From CAYJLC01 sp964370735 (GTDB lineage: Bacteria > Bacillota > Clostridia > Oscillospirales > Butyricicoccaceae): 56,845 bases of DNA. A program made the translations under genes and the position numbers. Location: positions 1 to 56,845 of the forward strand of contig CAYJLC010000009.1 in assembly GCA_964370735.1 (NCBI GenBank), in the 5' to 3' direction. Shown here in pieces: positions 25,991 to 34,564 of the stretch (the first letter of the stretch is position 1; each line of letters opens with the position of its first letter). Below the pieces are notes generated by a model. The model was given only the letters and a program-made list of their open reading frames with translations. It was not told the DNA's origin and did not search any database.

Positions 25991-26031
25991 CTTGTCGATG
26001 CTATCGACTTGCCTGTCGGTGTTACCGACTT
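25991..26031. repeat. Two tandem 20-bp hairpin repeats at the end of the dehydrogenase gene
   Basis: 25991-26010 contains GTCGAT-GCT-ATCGAC; 26012-26031 contains GTCGGT-GTT-ACCGAC. The second touches the stop codon of the dehydrogenase gene. A third member lies at 36037-36056 on the other strand and shows a compensatory base-pair change. Confidence 0.75.
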
Positions 26032-27223
26032 ATAATATGCCCACGCAATCATAATGCGATTTTGCTTTAATTCTGTCTTTATTTTCCTTGAAAATCGTAT
26101 GCCCTAAAGTAACGACCATATAGTCGGCTTTTTCCATACACTCTTCGAAAGAAAGGTTTGTAATTCCGTCGACATCATAGTCAACAAATGGCTCACAAGC
26201 GACAACATTTACGCCTTTGTCTTTTAAAATATGGCAAAGTTCGATAGATGGACTTTCTCTTAAATCGTCAACGTCGGCTTTATAAGACAAGCCTAAAACA
26301 GCAACAGTTTGACTATTTTCGATATTTTCCATAATTTTATTGGCAACAAAACGTGGTTTTGCTTCATTTCTTTGACGAGATGCTAAAATAACTTTCGCTT
26401 CATTTGGAAACTGCTCATAAATAAACCAAGGGTCTACTGCGATACAGTGTCCACCAACGCCAACGCCAGGAGTTAAAATATTTACTCTCGGGTGACAGTT
26501 TGCAAGTGTAATTAATTCAAAAACGTCAATTCCCATTTTATCACAAATTACAGAAAGTTCGTTTGCATAAGCGATATTAACATCACGGAAAGTATTTTCA
26601 GTAAGTTTACACATTTCTGCTGTTAAATCGTCGGTAACTTTACAAGTTCCTTTGTCTAAAACTTTGTCGTAGATAGATTTTGCGATTTCAGATGCTTTTT
26701 CGCACATTCCACCGATAACTCTATCGTTATTTTTAAGCTCATACATCATATTTCCTGGGATTACACGCTCAGGGCAGTGTGCCACATAGAAATCACCGTT
26801 TTTCATATCGGTATTTTCTTCTAAAATATCAGAAATCATTTTTGTTGTATGAGGTGCAACAGTAGATTCTAAAATAACTAAATCACCTTTTTTTAGGACT
26901 TTTGATATCATTTTAGTTGCAGAAATAACGTAATCTAATCCAGCTTTTGGCACGCCATCTTCACCGAAATAAACAGGTGTAGGAACTGCGATATAATAAA
27001 CGTCAGCGATTTGAAGTTCTGTGCTAAATTTTAGATTTCCGTTTTTGAATGCACCGTCAAATGCTTCTTGCAAACCTGCTTCTACAATATGGATTTTGCC
27101 ACCATTTAAACTGTTTACAACATCAGCAGATACATCAAATCCATAAACGCTAAAACCAGCGTCTGCCAAGGTTATAGCCGTTGGAAGTCCGATATATCCA
27201 AGCCCTAAAATAGAAATTTTCAT
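26030..27223 (-). CDS. UDP-N-acetyl-D-mannosamine dehydrogenase-like (UDP-sugar dehydrogenase)
   Basis: 397 residues. Rossmann GLGYIGLP near the N-terminus, central PTP and STVAPHTT motifs, Lys206 in CKLTEN, and catalytic Cys260 in GVGVGGHCIAVDPWF. The GGHC-AVDPWF form points to the WecC (ManNAc) branch rather than UDP-glucose dehydrogenase. It oxidises a UDP-sugar to the uronic acid for surface polysaccharide. No epimerase or glycosyltransferase is nearby. It lies 18 bp behind metK and probably shares its transcript. Confidence 0.9.
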   Translation of the reverse strand: MKISILGLGYIGLPTAITLADAGFSVYGFDVSADVVNSLNGGKIHIVEAGLQEAFDGAFKNGNLKFSTELQIADVYYIAVPTPVYFGEDGVPKAGLDYVISATKMISKVLKKGDLVILESTVAPHTTKMISDILEENTDMKNGDFYVAHCPERVIPGNMMYELKNNDRVIGGMCEKASEIAKSIYDKVLDKGTCKVTDDLTAEMCKLTENTFRDVNIAYANELSVICDKMGIDVFELITLANCHPRVNILTPGVGVGGHCIAVDPWFIYEQFPNEAKVILASRQRNEAKPRFVANKIMENIENSQTVAVLGLSYKADVDDLRESPSIELCHILKDKGVNVVACEPFVDYDVDGITNLSFEECMEKADYMVVTLGHTIFKENKDRIKAKSHYDCVGIL

Positions 27224-27241
27224 TATTCGTTTTATCTCCTC

Positions 27242-28426
27242 TTATTCGTTAATAGCTTTTTTAAGTTCGTCAACTTTGTCTAGTTTTTCCCAAGGTAAGT
27301 CAAGTTCTGGTCTACCAAAATGTCCGTAAGCTGCCGTTTGTCTGTAAATTGGACGTCTTAAACCAAGTTTTTTGATGATTGAAGATGGACGCATATCGAA
27401 AACTTTACGAACAGCAGCTTCAATTTTTTCTTGAGAAACAGTTTCTGTGCCAAAAGTTTCAACAAAGATTGAAACAGGGTGAGAAACGCCGATAGCGTAA
27501 GCAACTTCGATTTCGCATTTTTTAGCAAAGCCAGCTGCAACGATGTTTTTTGCAACATAACGTGACATATAAGCTGCAGAACGGTCAACTTTTGTAGGGT
27601 CTTTTCCTGAGAAAGCACCACCACCGTGACGCGCGTAACCACCGTAAGTGTCAACGATGATTTTACGACCAGTAAGGCCAGCATCACCATGAGGACCACC
27701 AACAACAAATCTGCCAGTTGGGTTTATGAAGAATTTCGTGTCAGCATCAACTAACTCAGGTGGTAAAACAGCTAAAATAACGTGTTTTTTAATTTCTTCA
27801 CGTAGTTTTTCTAATTCGATATCGATTGTATGTTGAGTAGAAATAACAACAGTGTCGATACGTTTTACTAGACCATTTTCATCATATTCAACAGTAACTT
27901 GGCTTTTTCCGTCTGGGCACAACCATTTTAACGTTCCATTTTTTCTAACTTCTGCTAGTTTTTTAGAAAGTTTATGAGCATAAGTTATTGGAGCAGGCAT
28001 AAATTCTTCGGTTTCGTCACAAGCGTAACCAAACATCATTCCTTGGTCGCCAGCGCCGATTAAATCAGCCTCGTCTTTATGTGTTTCTTTGAATTCGTAA
28101 GATTGGTTAACACCCATTGCGATATCAGGCGATTGCTCGTCCACAGTAGTTAAAACTGCGCAAGTTTTCGCGTCAAATCCCATATCAGCACTATTATAAC
28201 CAATTTCCTCGATAGTTTTTCTTGCGATAGACGGAATATCAACATAACAATTAGTTGTGATTTCACCCATAATCATAACCATACCAGTAGTAGCACAAGT
28301 TTCACAAGCGACACGCGCATTTGGGTCATTTTCGAAGATAGCATCTAAAACAGCATCAGAAATTTGGTCACAAAGCTTGTCTGGATGCCCTTCGGTAACA
28401 GATTCAGATGTAAATAATTTATTCAT
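27242..28426 (-). CDS. metK: S-adenosylmethionine synthetase
   Basis: 394 residues, full length. Signature GAGDQGMMFGYA and the phosphate loop GGGAFSGKDPTKVD are intact, as is the N-terminal TSESVTEGHPDK. It makes SAM from methionine and ATP. SD AGGAGG. The leader between promoter (28461-28489) and ATG is only about 30 nt, so no SAM riboswitch controls it here. Confidence 0.97.
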   Translation of the reverse strand: MNKLFTSESVTEGHPDKLCDQISDAVLDAIFENDPNARVACETCATTGMVMIMGEITTNCYVDIPSIARKTIEEIGYNSADMGFDAKTCAVLTTVDEQSPDIAMGVNQSYEFKETHKDEADLIGAGDQGMMFGYACDETEEFMPAPITYAHKLSKKLAEVRKNGTLKWLCPDGKSQVTVEYDENGLVKRIDTVVISTQHTIDIELEKLREEIKKHVILAVLPPELVDADTKFFINPTGRFVVGGPHGDAGLTGRKIIVDTYGGYARHGGGAFSGKDPTKVDRSAAYMSRYVAKNIVAAGFAKKCEIEVAYAIGVSHPVSIFVETFGTETVSQEKIEAAVRKVFDMRPSSIIKKLGLRRPIYRQTAAYGHFGRPELDLPWEKLDKVDELKKAINE

Positions 28427-28460
28427 TTTTTTCCTCCTAGTATAATTTTCATTACCTTAT

Positions 28461-28489
28461 ATTATATCAAATAAATATTAAATTTGCAA
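28461..28489 (-). promoter_or_regulatory. Promoter of metK
   Basis: Minus-strand TTGCAA (28484-28489), 17-bp spacer, TATAAT (28461-28466). Confidence 0.8.
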
Positions 28490-28526
28490 TGTTATATTAA
28501 AAATATTATAAGAGAAATTTTGGAAA

Positions 28527-28838
28527 TTAAAACCAACCTTTGTTATATTTTTTCTGTGCTATGTGCATAATAATAAAAGATGCTGCCAATATGCAATACA
28601 AAAAGGTTAAAGCGACATAAATGAGATTGAAAAAAGTTAGAAATGAGTAAGAGAGTATTGAAATGCCAATCAAAAATTGCGCAATGCCCATAAGCCGTGT
28701 ATAAGGCACTATGTCGTCACTTTTTACCTTTTTCCAATGATATGCGTGGACAATTGAGATTTTTTGCTTAAAATAAAGCAGATATCCAAAGAAAAATGCA
28801 ATAAAACTCACTGGTAGAAGTATTAAAAAAATCCACAT
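28527..28838 (-). CDS. Small membrane protein, DUF3784-like
   Basis: 103 residues. Three predicted membrane segments (about 3-23, 50-68 and 70-92) with a charged loop between the first two (FKQKISIVHAYHWKKVKSDD). That arrangement and the FGYLLYFK start of the loop resemble DUF3784 proteins. Function unknown. SD AGGAGG directly before the ATG. It stands alone between metK and the S10 operon. Confidence 0.7.
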   Translation of the reverse strand: MWIFLILLPVSFIAFFFGYLLYFKQKISIVHAYHWKKVKSDDIVPYTRLMGIAQFLIGISILSYSFLTFFNLIYVALTFLYCILAASFIIMHIAQKKYNKGWF

Positions 28839-28963
28839 AAAAGACCTCCTATATTATAATGTATATACTAACAAATAATCATCGGTAATCACTCTAAGCA
28901 AATTATACCATAAAATGGGAAAAAGTCAAGTTTGCACAAAATAAGCGAAAAGCGTATAAACGA

Positions 28964-28992
28964 TTGACTTTTGGGCATAAATAAGGTATAAT
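28964..28992 (+). promoter_or_regulatory. Upstream promoter P1 of the S10 operon
   Basis: TTGACT (28964-28969), 17-bp spacer, TATAAT (28987-28992). Confidence 0.8.
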
Positions 28993-29034
28993 AAACAAGC
29001 ACGAAAATATTATAAAATAAATTATGAAAAACTG

Positions 29035-29063
29035 TTGACACAGGGGTTTATATGTGATATAAT
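29035..29063 (+). promoter_or_regulatory. Downstream promoter P2 of the S10 operon
   Basis: Perfect TTGACA (29035-29040), 17-bp spacer, perfect TATAAT (29058-29063). Transcription should start near 29070. Confidence 0.92.
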
Positions 29064-29069
29064 GTTAGC

Positions 29070-29372
29070 ACGCTGTAAAAAGCGAATTTTATGCTGTGAA
29101 GCCGGAGATTGCTACGAGAGTAGGTCACTTCGGTGGAGTATGTCCGTTAATCGGGCGGTCGAGATGTTTAAACATGTGCGTTCTCTTATCTTTTGGGACT
29201 ACTACTTCTGGTAGAAAGCCAAATATGAACCAACTCATGTCCGACCGGGTTTACATAAACCGGTTAATTTTATGCCCAAAACGCGATACGCGTGGACGGG
29301 TGGGTTTTAAAATCTCGCTCCCGTACGACGTCTAAAAAACGAAACGTACAAATTTGTAGGAGGAACACACAA
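29070..29372 (+). promoter_or_regulatory. Long structured leader RNA of the S10 operon
   Basis: About 300 nt of non-coding leader with many hairpins: CTAC-GAGA-GTAG (29112-29123), CAC-TTCG-GTG (29126-29135), the palindrome ATGTTTAAACAT, a TTTGG...CCAAA helix enclosing CTACT/GGTAG (near 29201-29214), ACCGG...CCGGT, and ACGCG-ATA-CGCGT (29281-29293). ACAAATTTGT overlaps the bases just before the AGGAGG of rpsJ. No conserved reading frame. Ribosomal protein feedback (L4 in gamma-proteobacteria) acts on such leaders; the class here is not recognised. Confidence 0.65.
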
Positions 29373-29675
29373 ATGACAAAGTTAAGAATCAGACTGAAAG
29401 CTTACGACCATCAATTAATCGATGAAGCAGGTAAAAAAATTGTTGAAACAGCAACTAGAACAGGTGCTAAAGTTTCAGGACCAATCCCATTACCTACTAA
29501 AAAAGAAATCATCACGATTTTAAGAGCGGTTCATAAGTACAAAGACAGCCGTGAACAATTCGAAAGAAGAACTCACAAAAGATTGATCGATATCCTTGGC
29601 CCATCTAAAGAAGCAGTAGAGGCTCTTATGACTCTAGACCTTCCAGCTGGCGTTGAGATTGAGATAAAAATGTAA
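29373..29675 (+). CDS. rpsJ: Ribosomal protein S10
   Basis: 100 residues (RIRLKAYDHQLIDEA start). A 30S head protein, also NusE in antitermination with NusB. The ATG at 29373 follows AGGAGGAAC; the reading frame stays open upstream into the leader but without a ribosome site. First gene of the S10 cluster. Confidence 0.98.
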   Translation: MTKLRIRLKAYDHQLIDEAGKKIVETATRTGAKVSGPIPLPTKKEIITILRAVHKYKDSREQFERRTHKRLIDILGPSKEAVEALMTLDLPAGVEIEIKM

Positions 29676-29753
29676 CCCTAATCCTTAAAATTATAATAAG
29701 GATGAGGTCACGTTCACAAAAGTGAACCAATAACCTGTAAGGAGGAAAACAAA

Positions 29754-30389
29754 ATGCAAAAAGCAATCATCGGAAGAAAAGTTGGAATGACTCAAATCTT
29801 TGATGAAATGGGAAAAGTAATCCCAGTAACGGTAATTGAAGCTGGACCATGTGTTGTTATTCAAAAGAAAGACATGGAAAAAGACGGTTACAACGCTGTT
29901 CAATTAGGTTTTAGTGATGTTAAAGAATCAAAACTAAACAGACCTGAACTTGGACATCTTAAAAAAGCGGGTGACGCTATAAAAAAATACCTTAAAGAAT
30001 TCAAACTTGAAGGTGCTGAAAACCTAAACGTTGGTGACATCATCAAAGCGGACGTTTTCACAACAGAAGATAGAGTAGACGTAACTGGTATCTCTAAAGG
30101 TAAAGGTTTCGCAGGTTCTATCAAAAGATGGAACAACTCTCGTGGTAGAATGTCTCACGGTGGTGGTCCTGTACACAGACACGCAGGTTCTATGGGCGCA
30201 AACTCTGACCCTTCTAGAATCTTTAAAGGCAAAAAAATGCCAGGTCACATGGGTCACGAACAAGTTACAGTTCAAAACTTAGACGTAGTTTCAGTTGATG
30301 CTGAACTTAATCTAATCGCTGTTCGTGGTGCTATTCCAGGGCCTAAAGGCGGAATAGTGTTCATTAAAAACACTGTTAAGAACGCATAA
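29754..30389 (+). CDS. rplC: Ribosomal protein L3
   Basis: 211 residues. It binds 23S rRNA near the peptidyl transferase centre and starts 50S assembly; the HGGGPVHRHAGSMGANSDPSRIFKG-type loop region carries the conserved glutamine-methylation neighbourhood (GHMGHEQVT). The 78-bp gap before it holds two small hairpins (ATCCTTA/TAAGGAT and GTTCAC/GTGAAC). SD AAGGAGG. Confidence 0.98.
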   Translation: MQKAIIGRKVGMTQIFDEMGKVIPVTVIEAGPCVVIQKKDMEKDGYNAVQLGFSDVKESKLNRPELGHLKKAGDAIKKYLKEFKLEGAENLNVGDIIKADVFTTEDRVDVTGISKGKGFAGSIKRWNNSRGRMSHGGGPVHRHAGSMGANSDPSRIFKGKKMPGHMGHEQVTVQNLDVVSVDAELNLIAVRGAIPGPKGGIVFIKNTVKNA

Positions 30390-30415
30390 GATTTTAGGGA
30401 AGGAGGATTTTTAAA

Positions 30416-31036
30416 ATGAACGTATTAGTTTATAATATGAAAGGCGAGAAAGTTTCTGAAATGGAGCTTAACGATGCAATTTTTGCTATCGAGCCAAACC
30501 AAGTTGTTTTACACGAAGCTGTAAAGAACCACTTAGCAAACAGAAGACAAGGTACTCAAAGTACTTTAACTCGTTCTGAAGTGCGTGGTGGTGGTGCAAA
30601 ACCTTGGAGACAAAAAGGAACAGGTACAGCACGTCAAGGTGCTATCAGAGCTCCTCAATGGATCAAAGGTGGTATCGCTCTTGGACCAAAACCAAGAAGC
30701 TACTCATACCGTTTAAACAAAAAAACAAAAAGACTTGCTATGGTTTCTGCTTTAGCTGCAAAAGCTCAAGCTAACGAAATCATCGTAATCGATAACATCG
30801 AAATGTCTGAAATTAAAACAAAAGCTTTTGTTGCTTTCTTAAGCGCTTTAAAAGCTGAAGGCAAATCTATGGTTGTTATGCCAGAGGTTAACAAAAATGT
30901 TGTTAAATCTGCAGCTAACATCCCAACAGTTATGACTACAATTTCTTCAACATTAAATGTTTATGATATCTTAAATAACAAAAACTTTATCGTTGATAAA
31001 AAAGCTTTAGAAAAAATCCAGGAGGTGTATGCATAA
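30416..31036 (+). CDS. rplD: Ribosomal protein L4
   Basis: 206 residues. Globular domain plus the extended loop (TRSEVRGGGAKPWRQKGTGTARQG region) that lines the exit tunnel and is a macrolide-resistance hotspot. It is a candidate autoregulator of the leader at 29070. Its TAA shares an A with the rplW ATG. Confidence 0.98.
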   Translation: MNVLVYNMKGEKVSEMELNDAIFAIEPNQVVLHEAVKNHLANRRQGTQSTLTRSEVRGGGAKPWRQKGTGTARQGAIRAPQWIKGGIALGPKPRSYSYRLNKKTKRLAMVSALAAKAQANEIIVIDNIEMSEIKTKAFVAFLSALKAEGKSMVVMPEVNKNVVKSAANIPTVMTTISSTLNVYDILNNKNFIVDKKALEKIQEVYA

Positions 31037-31332
31037 TGAGATCTGTTTACGATATTATTAGAAAACCAGTTATCACTGAGAAATCAATGACTGGCGTTGC
31101 GATTAATCGCGAATACACTTTCGAAGTATTAAGAGATGCTAACAAAGTTGAAATCAAAAAAGCTGTTGAAGCTATCTTTGGTGTTAAAGTTTTATCTGTT
31201 AACACTATCAATAAAGATGGTAAAAACAAAAGAATGGGTGTTCACCAAGGTAAAACATCTAAATCTAAAAAAGCTATCGTTAAATTAACTGCTGATTCAA
31301 AAGATATCGAAATCTTTGAAGGCATGATTTAG
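31036..31332 (+). CDS. rplW: Ribosomal protein L23
   Basis: 98 residues (YDIIRKPVITEKS is the family N-terminus). It sits at the exit tunnel rim and docks trigger factor and SRP. The ribosome site AGGAGG lies in the end of rplD; the start overlaps the rplD stop by one base. Confidence 0.98.
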   Translation: MRSVYDIIRKPVITEKSMTGVAINREYTFEVLRDANKVEIKKAVEAIFGVKVLSVNTINKDGKNKRMGVHQGKTSKSKKAIVKLTADSKDIEIFEGMI

Positions 31333-31384
31333 TAGATAATCACAATAAACATTAAATAAATTTTTCCAAGAAGGAGTGAATAAA

Positions 31385-32218
31385 ATGCCGATAAAGACCT
31401 TTAAACCGACTACTCCGTCAAGACGTCACATGACTACAATCCAAAATACGGAGCTATCTAAGGTCAAACCTGAGAAATCTTTACTTGTAGCATTAAAGAA
31501 ACACGCAGGTAGAAATAGCTATGGCAGAATTACTGTTCGTCACCGTGGCGGCGGTAACAAAAGAAAATACAGAATCATTGACTTTAAACGTAACATCGTT
31601 GATATCCCAGCGACAGTTTTAACTTTAGAGTACGATCCAAACCGTTCTGCTAACATTGCATTAATCCAATACGAAAACGGTGTTAAATCTTACATCATCG
31701 CACCAAACACTTTAAAAGTTGGTGATACTGTTATCAGTTCTCAAACTGCTGATATCAAACCAGGTAACTGTTTACCAATCGCTAATATCCCAGTAGGTAC
31801 AATCATTCACAACGTTGAATTATACCCTGGTAAAGGCGCTCAATTAGTTCGTTCTGCTGGTGCTTCTGCTCAGCTTATGGCTAAAGAAAACGGTATGTCA
31901 CAAGTTAGACTTCCATCTGGCGAAGTTCGTTATATCCGTTTAGATTGTAAAGCAACTATTGGTCAAGTTTCAAACTTAGAACATGAAAACGTTCATATCG
32001 GTAAAGCTGGTAGAAAACGTCACATGGGTATCAGACCAACAGTTAGAGGTTCTGTAATGAACCCTTGTGATCACCCGCACGGTGGTGGTGAAGGTAAATC
32101 ACCAATCGGTCGTTCAGGACCAGTTACACCTTGGGGTAAACCTGCTCTTGGTTACAAAACTCGTAAGAAAAACCATAGAACAGATAAATTCATCGTTAAA
32201 CGTCGTAACGGTAAATAA
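31385..32218 (+). CDS. rplB: Ribosomal protein L2
   Basis: 277 residues from ATG at 31385 (IKTFKPTTPSRRHMT). The C-terminal NPCDHPHGGGEGK with the functional histidine is present. It is a core 50S protein required for subunit joining. An in-frame GTG nine bases earlier is part of the AAGGAGTG ribosome site. Confidence 0.98.
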   Translation: MPIKTFKPTTPSRRHMTTIQNTELSKVKPEKSLLVALKKHAGRNSYGRITVRHRGGGNKRKYRIIDFKRNIVDIPATVLTLEYDPNRSANIALIQYENGVKSYIIAPNTLKVGDTVISSQTADIKPGNCLPIANIPVGTIIHNVELYPGKGAQLVRSAGASAQLMAKENGMSQVRLPSGEVRYIRLDCKATIGQVSNLEHENVHIGKAGRKRHMGIRPTVRGSVMNPCDHPHGGGEGKSPIGRSGPVTPWGKPALGYKTRKKNHRTDKFIVKRRNGK

Positions 32219-32234
32219 GAAAGGAGCTTAGATT

Positions 32235-32516
32235 ATGGGAAGAAGTATTAAAAAAGGACCTTTCGTAGCTCCTAAATTACTAAAAAGAGTTGAAGCTATG
32301 AATGAGGCAAACGAAACTAAAGTTTTAAAAACTTGGTCTAGAGCGTCAACAATTTTCCCTCAATTTGTAGGTCATACTTTTGCTGTATACGATGGACGTA
32401 AACACGTTCCTGTATATGTAACAGAAGATATGGTTGGACACAAATTAGGTGAATTTGCACCAACAAGAACATATAAAGGTCATGCCGGAAGCAAGACTTC
32501 TAATAACGGTAAATAA
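32235..32516 (+). CDS. rpsS: Ribosomal protein S19
   Basis: 93 residues, GRSIKKGPFV N-terminus. A 30S head protein that contacts the intersubunit bridge with S13. Gap to rplB is 16 bp with SD AAAGGAG. Confidence 0.98.
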   Translation: MGRSIKKGPFVAPKLLKRVEAMNEANETKVLKTWSRASTIFPQFVGHTFAVYDGRKHVPVYVTEDMVGHKLGEFAPTRTYKGHAGSKTSNNGK

Positions 32517-32529
32517 TAGGAGGGTTAAA

Positions 32530-32868
32530 ATGAAAGCTACAGCACACGTAAAACATATACGCATAGCGCCTCGTAAGGTGAAAATCGTATGCGATATTAT
32601 ACGTAACAAAGATATAGGTACTGCTGCTTCAATACTGATGAACACTCCTAAAGCTGCATCTCCTGTTGTGTTAAAACTTTTAAAAAGTGCAGCGGCAAAC
32701 GCTGAAAACAACCACAACATGGACGTTGAAAAACTTTACGTTTCAGAAGTATTCGTTACACCAGGACCTGTAATGAAAAGAGTTATGCCAAGAGCTCAAG
32801 GTAGAGCATTTAGAATATTAAAAAGAACATCGCACATAACAATCGTTCTTGAAGAAAAAGCGAAATAG
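32530..32868 (+). CDS. rplV: Ribosomal protein L22
   Basis: 112 residues from the ATG at 32530 behind AGGAGG (ATAHVKHIRIAPRKVK). It has the beta-hairpin that reaches into the exit tunnel (VTPGPVMKRVMPRAQGRA). A longer reading into rpsS has no ribosome site. Confidence 0.98.
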   Translation: MKATAHVKHIRIAPRKVKIVCDIIRNKDIGTAASILMNTPKAASPVVLKLLKSAAANAENNHNMDVEKLYVSEVFVTPGPVMKRVMPRAQGRAFRILKRTSHITIVLEEKAK

Positions 32869-32880
32869 GAGGAGGTAAAA

Positions 32881-33651
32881 ATGGGTCAAAAAGTACATCC
32901 ACACGGTCTGCGTGTTGGCGTTATTAAAAACTGGGACTCTCGTTGGATCGCAAGAGATGATAAATTCGGCGACCTTCTTGTAGAAGACTACAACATCCGT
33001 AAAGTTCTTAAAAAGCAACTTTATGCTGCTGGTGTTCCAAGAATCGAGATCGAGCGTACTGACGCTAAAGTAACATTATATATCCACTGCTCAAGACCTG
33101 GTATCGTAATCGGTAAAGGTGGAGCAGATATCGAGAAACTAAGAAACCAAGTTGAAAAAATGATTGGTAAACCAGTTTCAATAAACATCGTTGAAATCAA
33201 AAATCCTGATTCTTCTGCACAATTAGTTGCTGAAAGCATCGCATCGGCTTTAGAAAAACGTATTTCTTTCAGACGTGCTATGAAACAAGCAATGGGCAGA
33301 ACAATGAGAAGCGGTGCTAAAGGCATCAAAACTGCTTGTTCAGGTCGTTTAGGTGGAGCTGAGATCGCTAGAACTGAGCACTACCACGAGGGTACAATCC
33401 CACTTCAAACTATCAGAGCTGACATCGACTACGGTTTCGCTGAAGCGGATACTGTATACGGTAAAATCGGCGTTAAAGTTTGGATTTACAAAGGCGAAGT
33501 TCTTAAAGGTGGTCCACGTTTAAACCGTAACATCGAAGCACCTCGTCCAGATAGAAAAGACAGAAAGCCAAGAAATGACAGAAACAACAACCGTCGTTTC
33601 AACAACAACCGCGAAGGTGGCTTTAATAAAAGGGAAGGAGTGAACAGATAA
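32881..33651 (+). CDS. rpsC: Ribosomal protein S3 with Arg/Asn-rich tail
   Basis: 256 residues. KH domain with GKGGADIEKLR, then the S3 C-terminal domain. After about residue 215 there is a low-complexity tail of roughly 40 residues rich in Arg, Asn and Asp (RPDRKDRKPRNDRNNNRR) ending at the stop, longer than the usual 218-220-residue S3. The tail may bind rRNA or mRNA at the entry channel. It overlaps rplP by one base. Confidence 0.97.
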   Translation: MGQKVHPHGLRVGVIKNWDSRWIARDDKFGDLLVEDYNIRKVLKKQLYAAGVPRIEIERTDAKVTLYIHCSRPGIVIGKGGADIEKLRNQVEKMIGKPVSINIVEIKNPDSSAQLVAESIASALEKRISFRRAMKQAMGRTMRSGAKGIKTACSGRLGGAEIARTEHYHEGTIPLQTIRADIDYGFAEADTVYGKIGVKVWIYKGEVLKGGPRLNRNIEAPRPDRKDRKPRNDRNNNRRFNNNREGGFNKREGVNR

Positions 33652-34085
33652 TGCTTCTACCAAAAAGAGTAAAACATAGAAGAGTTCAAAGAGGTCGTCT
33701 TAAAGGCAGAGCAACAAGAGGTAACCACATTTCTCATGGAGAATTTGGTATCGTAGCTCAAGAAGCTGCATGGATAACTTCAAACCAAATAGAGGCAGCC
33801 CGTATTGCCATGACACGTTACATTAAACGTGGTGGTAAAGTATGGATCAAAATATTCCCAGACAAACCTATTACTGAAAAACCTGCTGAAACAAGAATGG
33901 GTGCCGGTAAAGGTAATCCGGAATATTGGGTAGCTGTAGTAAAACCAGGTAGAGTAATGTTCGAAATCGCTGGTGTATCTGAGGAGCTAGCTCGTGAAGC
34001 TATGCGTCTTGCAATGCATAAATTACCGATTAAAACAAAATTCTACACTAAAGAAGCCCTAGAAAAGCAGTTAGGTGGTGAATAA
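33651..34085 (+). CDS. rplP: Ribosomal protein L16
   Basis: 144 residues (LLPKRVKHRRVQRGRLKG). It organises the A-site tRNA elbow region of the 50S. The SD GGAAGGAG lies in the end of rpsC, and the TAA/ATG junctions on both sides overlap. Confidence 0.98.
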   Translation: MLLPKRVKHRRVQRGRLKGRATRGNHISHGEFGIVAQEAAWITSNQIEAARIAMTRYIKRGGKVWIKIFPDKPITEKPAETRMGAGKGNPEYWVAVVKPGRVMFEIAGVSEELAREAMRLAMHKLPIKTKFYTKEALEKQLGGE

Positions 34086-34282
34086 TGATGAAGGCAAATG
34101 AATTAAGAAAATTAAGCGCTGAAGAGCTAAACACGAAGCTTTCTGACCTTAAAAAAGATCTTTTTAATCTAAGACTTCAGCATGCAACCAACCAGCTTGA
34201 TAATCCAATTAAAATAGCTGACGTTAGACACGATATTGCTAGAGTTAAAACTGTTATTCGTGAACTTACGGATAGAGCATAG
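34085..34282 (+). CDS. rpmC: Ribosomal protein L29
   Basis: 65 residues. Helical hairpin protein near the exit tunnel. Two adjacent ATG codons (34085 and 34088) are possible starts; the first overlaps the rplP TAA. Confidence 0.97.
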   Translation: MMKANELRKLSAEELNTKLSDLKKDLFNLRLQHATNQLDNPIKIADVRHDIARVKTVIRELTDRA

Positions 34283-34294
34283 GAGGTAAGAGCG

Positions 34295-34552
34295 GTGAGT
34301 GAAAGAGCATTTAGAAAAACGAGAGTTGGTCTTGTAGTTTCAGACAAAATGGACAAAACAATCGTTGTTGCTATTGAAGATAGAGTAAAACACCCTTTAT
34401 ACAAGAAAATTGTAAAAAGAACATACAAATTAAAGGCGCATGACGAACAAAACACTTGTGGTGTTGGTGACAGAGTTCGTGTAATGGAAACTAGACCATT
34501 ATCGAAAGATAAAAGATGGCGTCTTGTAGAAATCATTGAGAAAGCAAAATAA
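34295..34552 (+). CDS. rpsQ: Ribosomal protein S17
   Basis: 85 residues from a GTG start (SD AGGAGG). OB-fold protein binding 16S helix 11; KTRVGLVVSDKMDKTIVVAIE is diagnostic. Confidence 0.97.
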   Translation: MSERAFRKTRVGLVVSDKMDKTIVVAIEDRVKHPLYKKIVKRTYKLKAHDEQNTCGVGDRVRVMETRPLSKDKRWRLVEIIEKAK

Positions 34553-34564
34553 GGAGGATTTAAA

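Noticed and set aside
28427..28526. SAM riboswitch upstream of metK
   Set aside because: Only about 100 bp are available, a good promoter takes half of it, and no SAM-I/II/III-like core or terminator is visible.
29096..29335. Leader peptide or small protein in the S10 leader
   Set aside because: The open frame has no ribosome site, and its sequence consists of hairpin arms.
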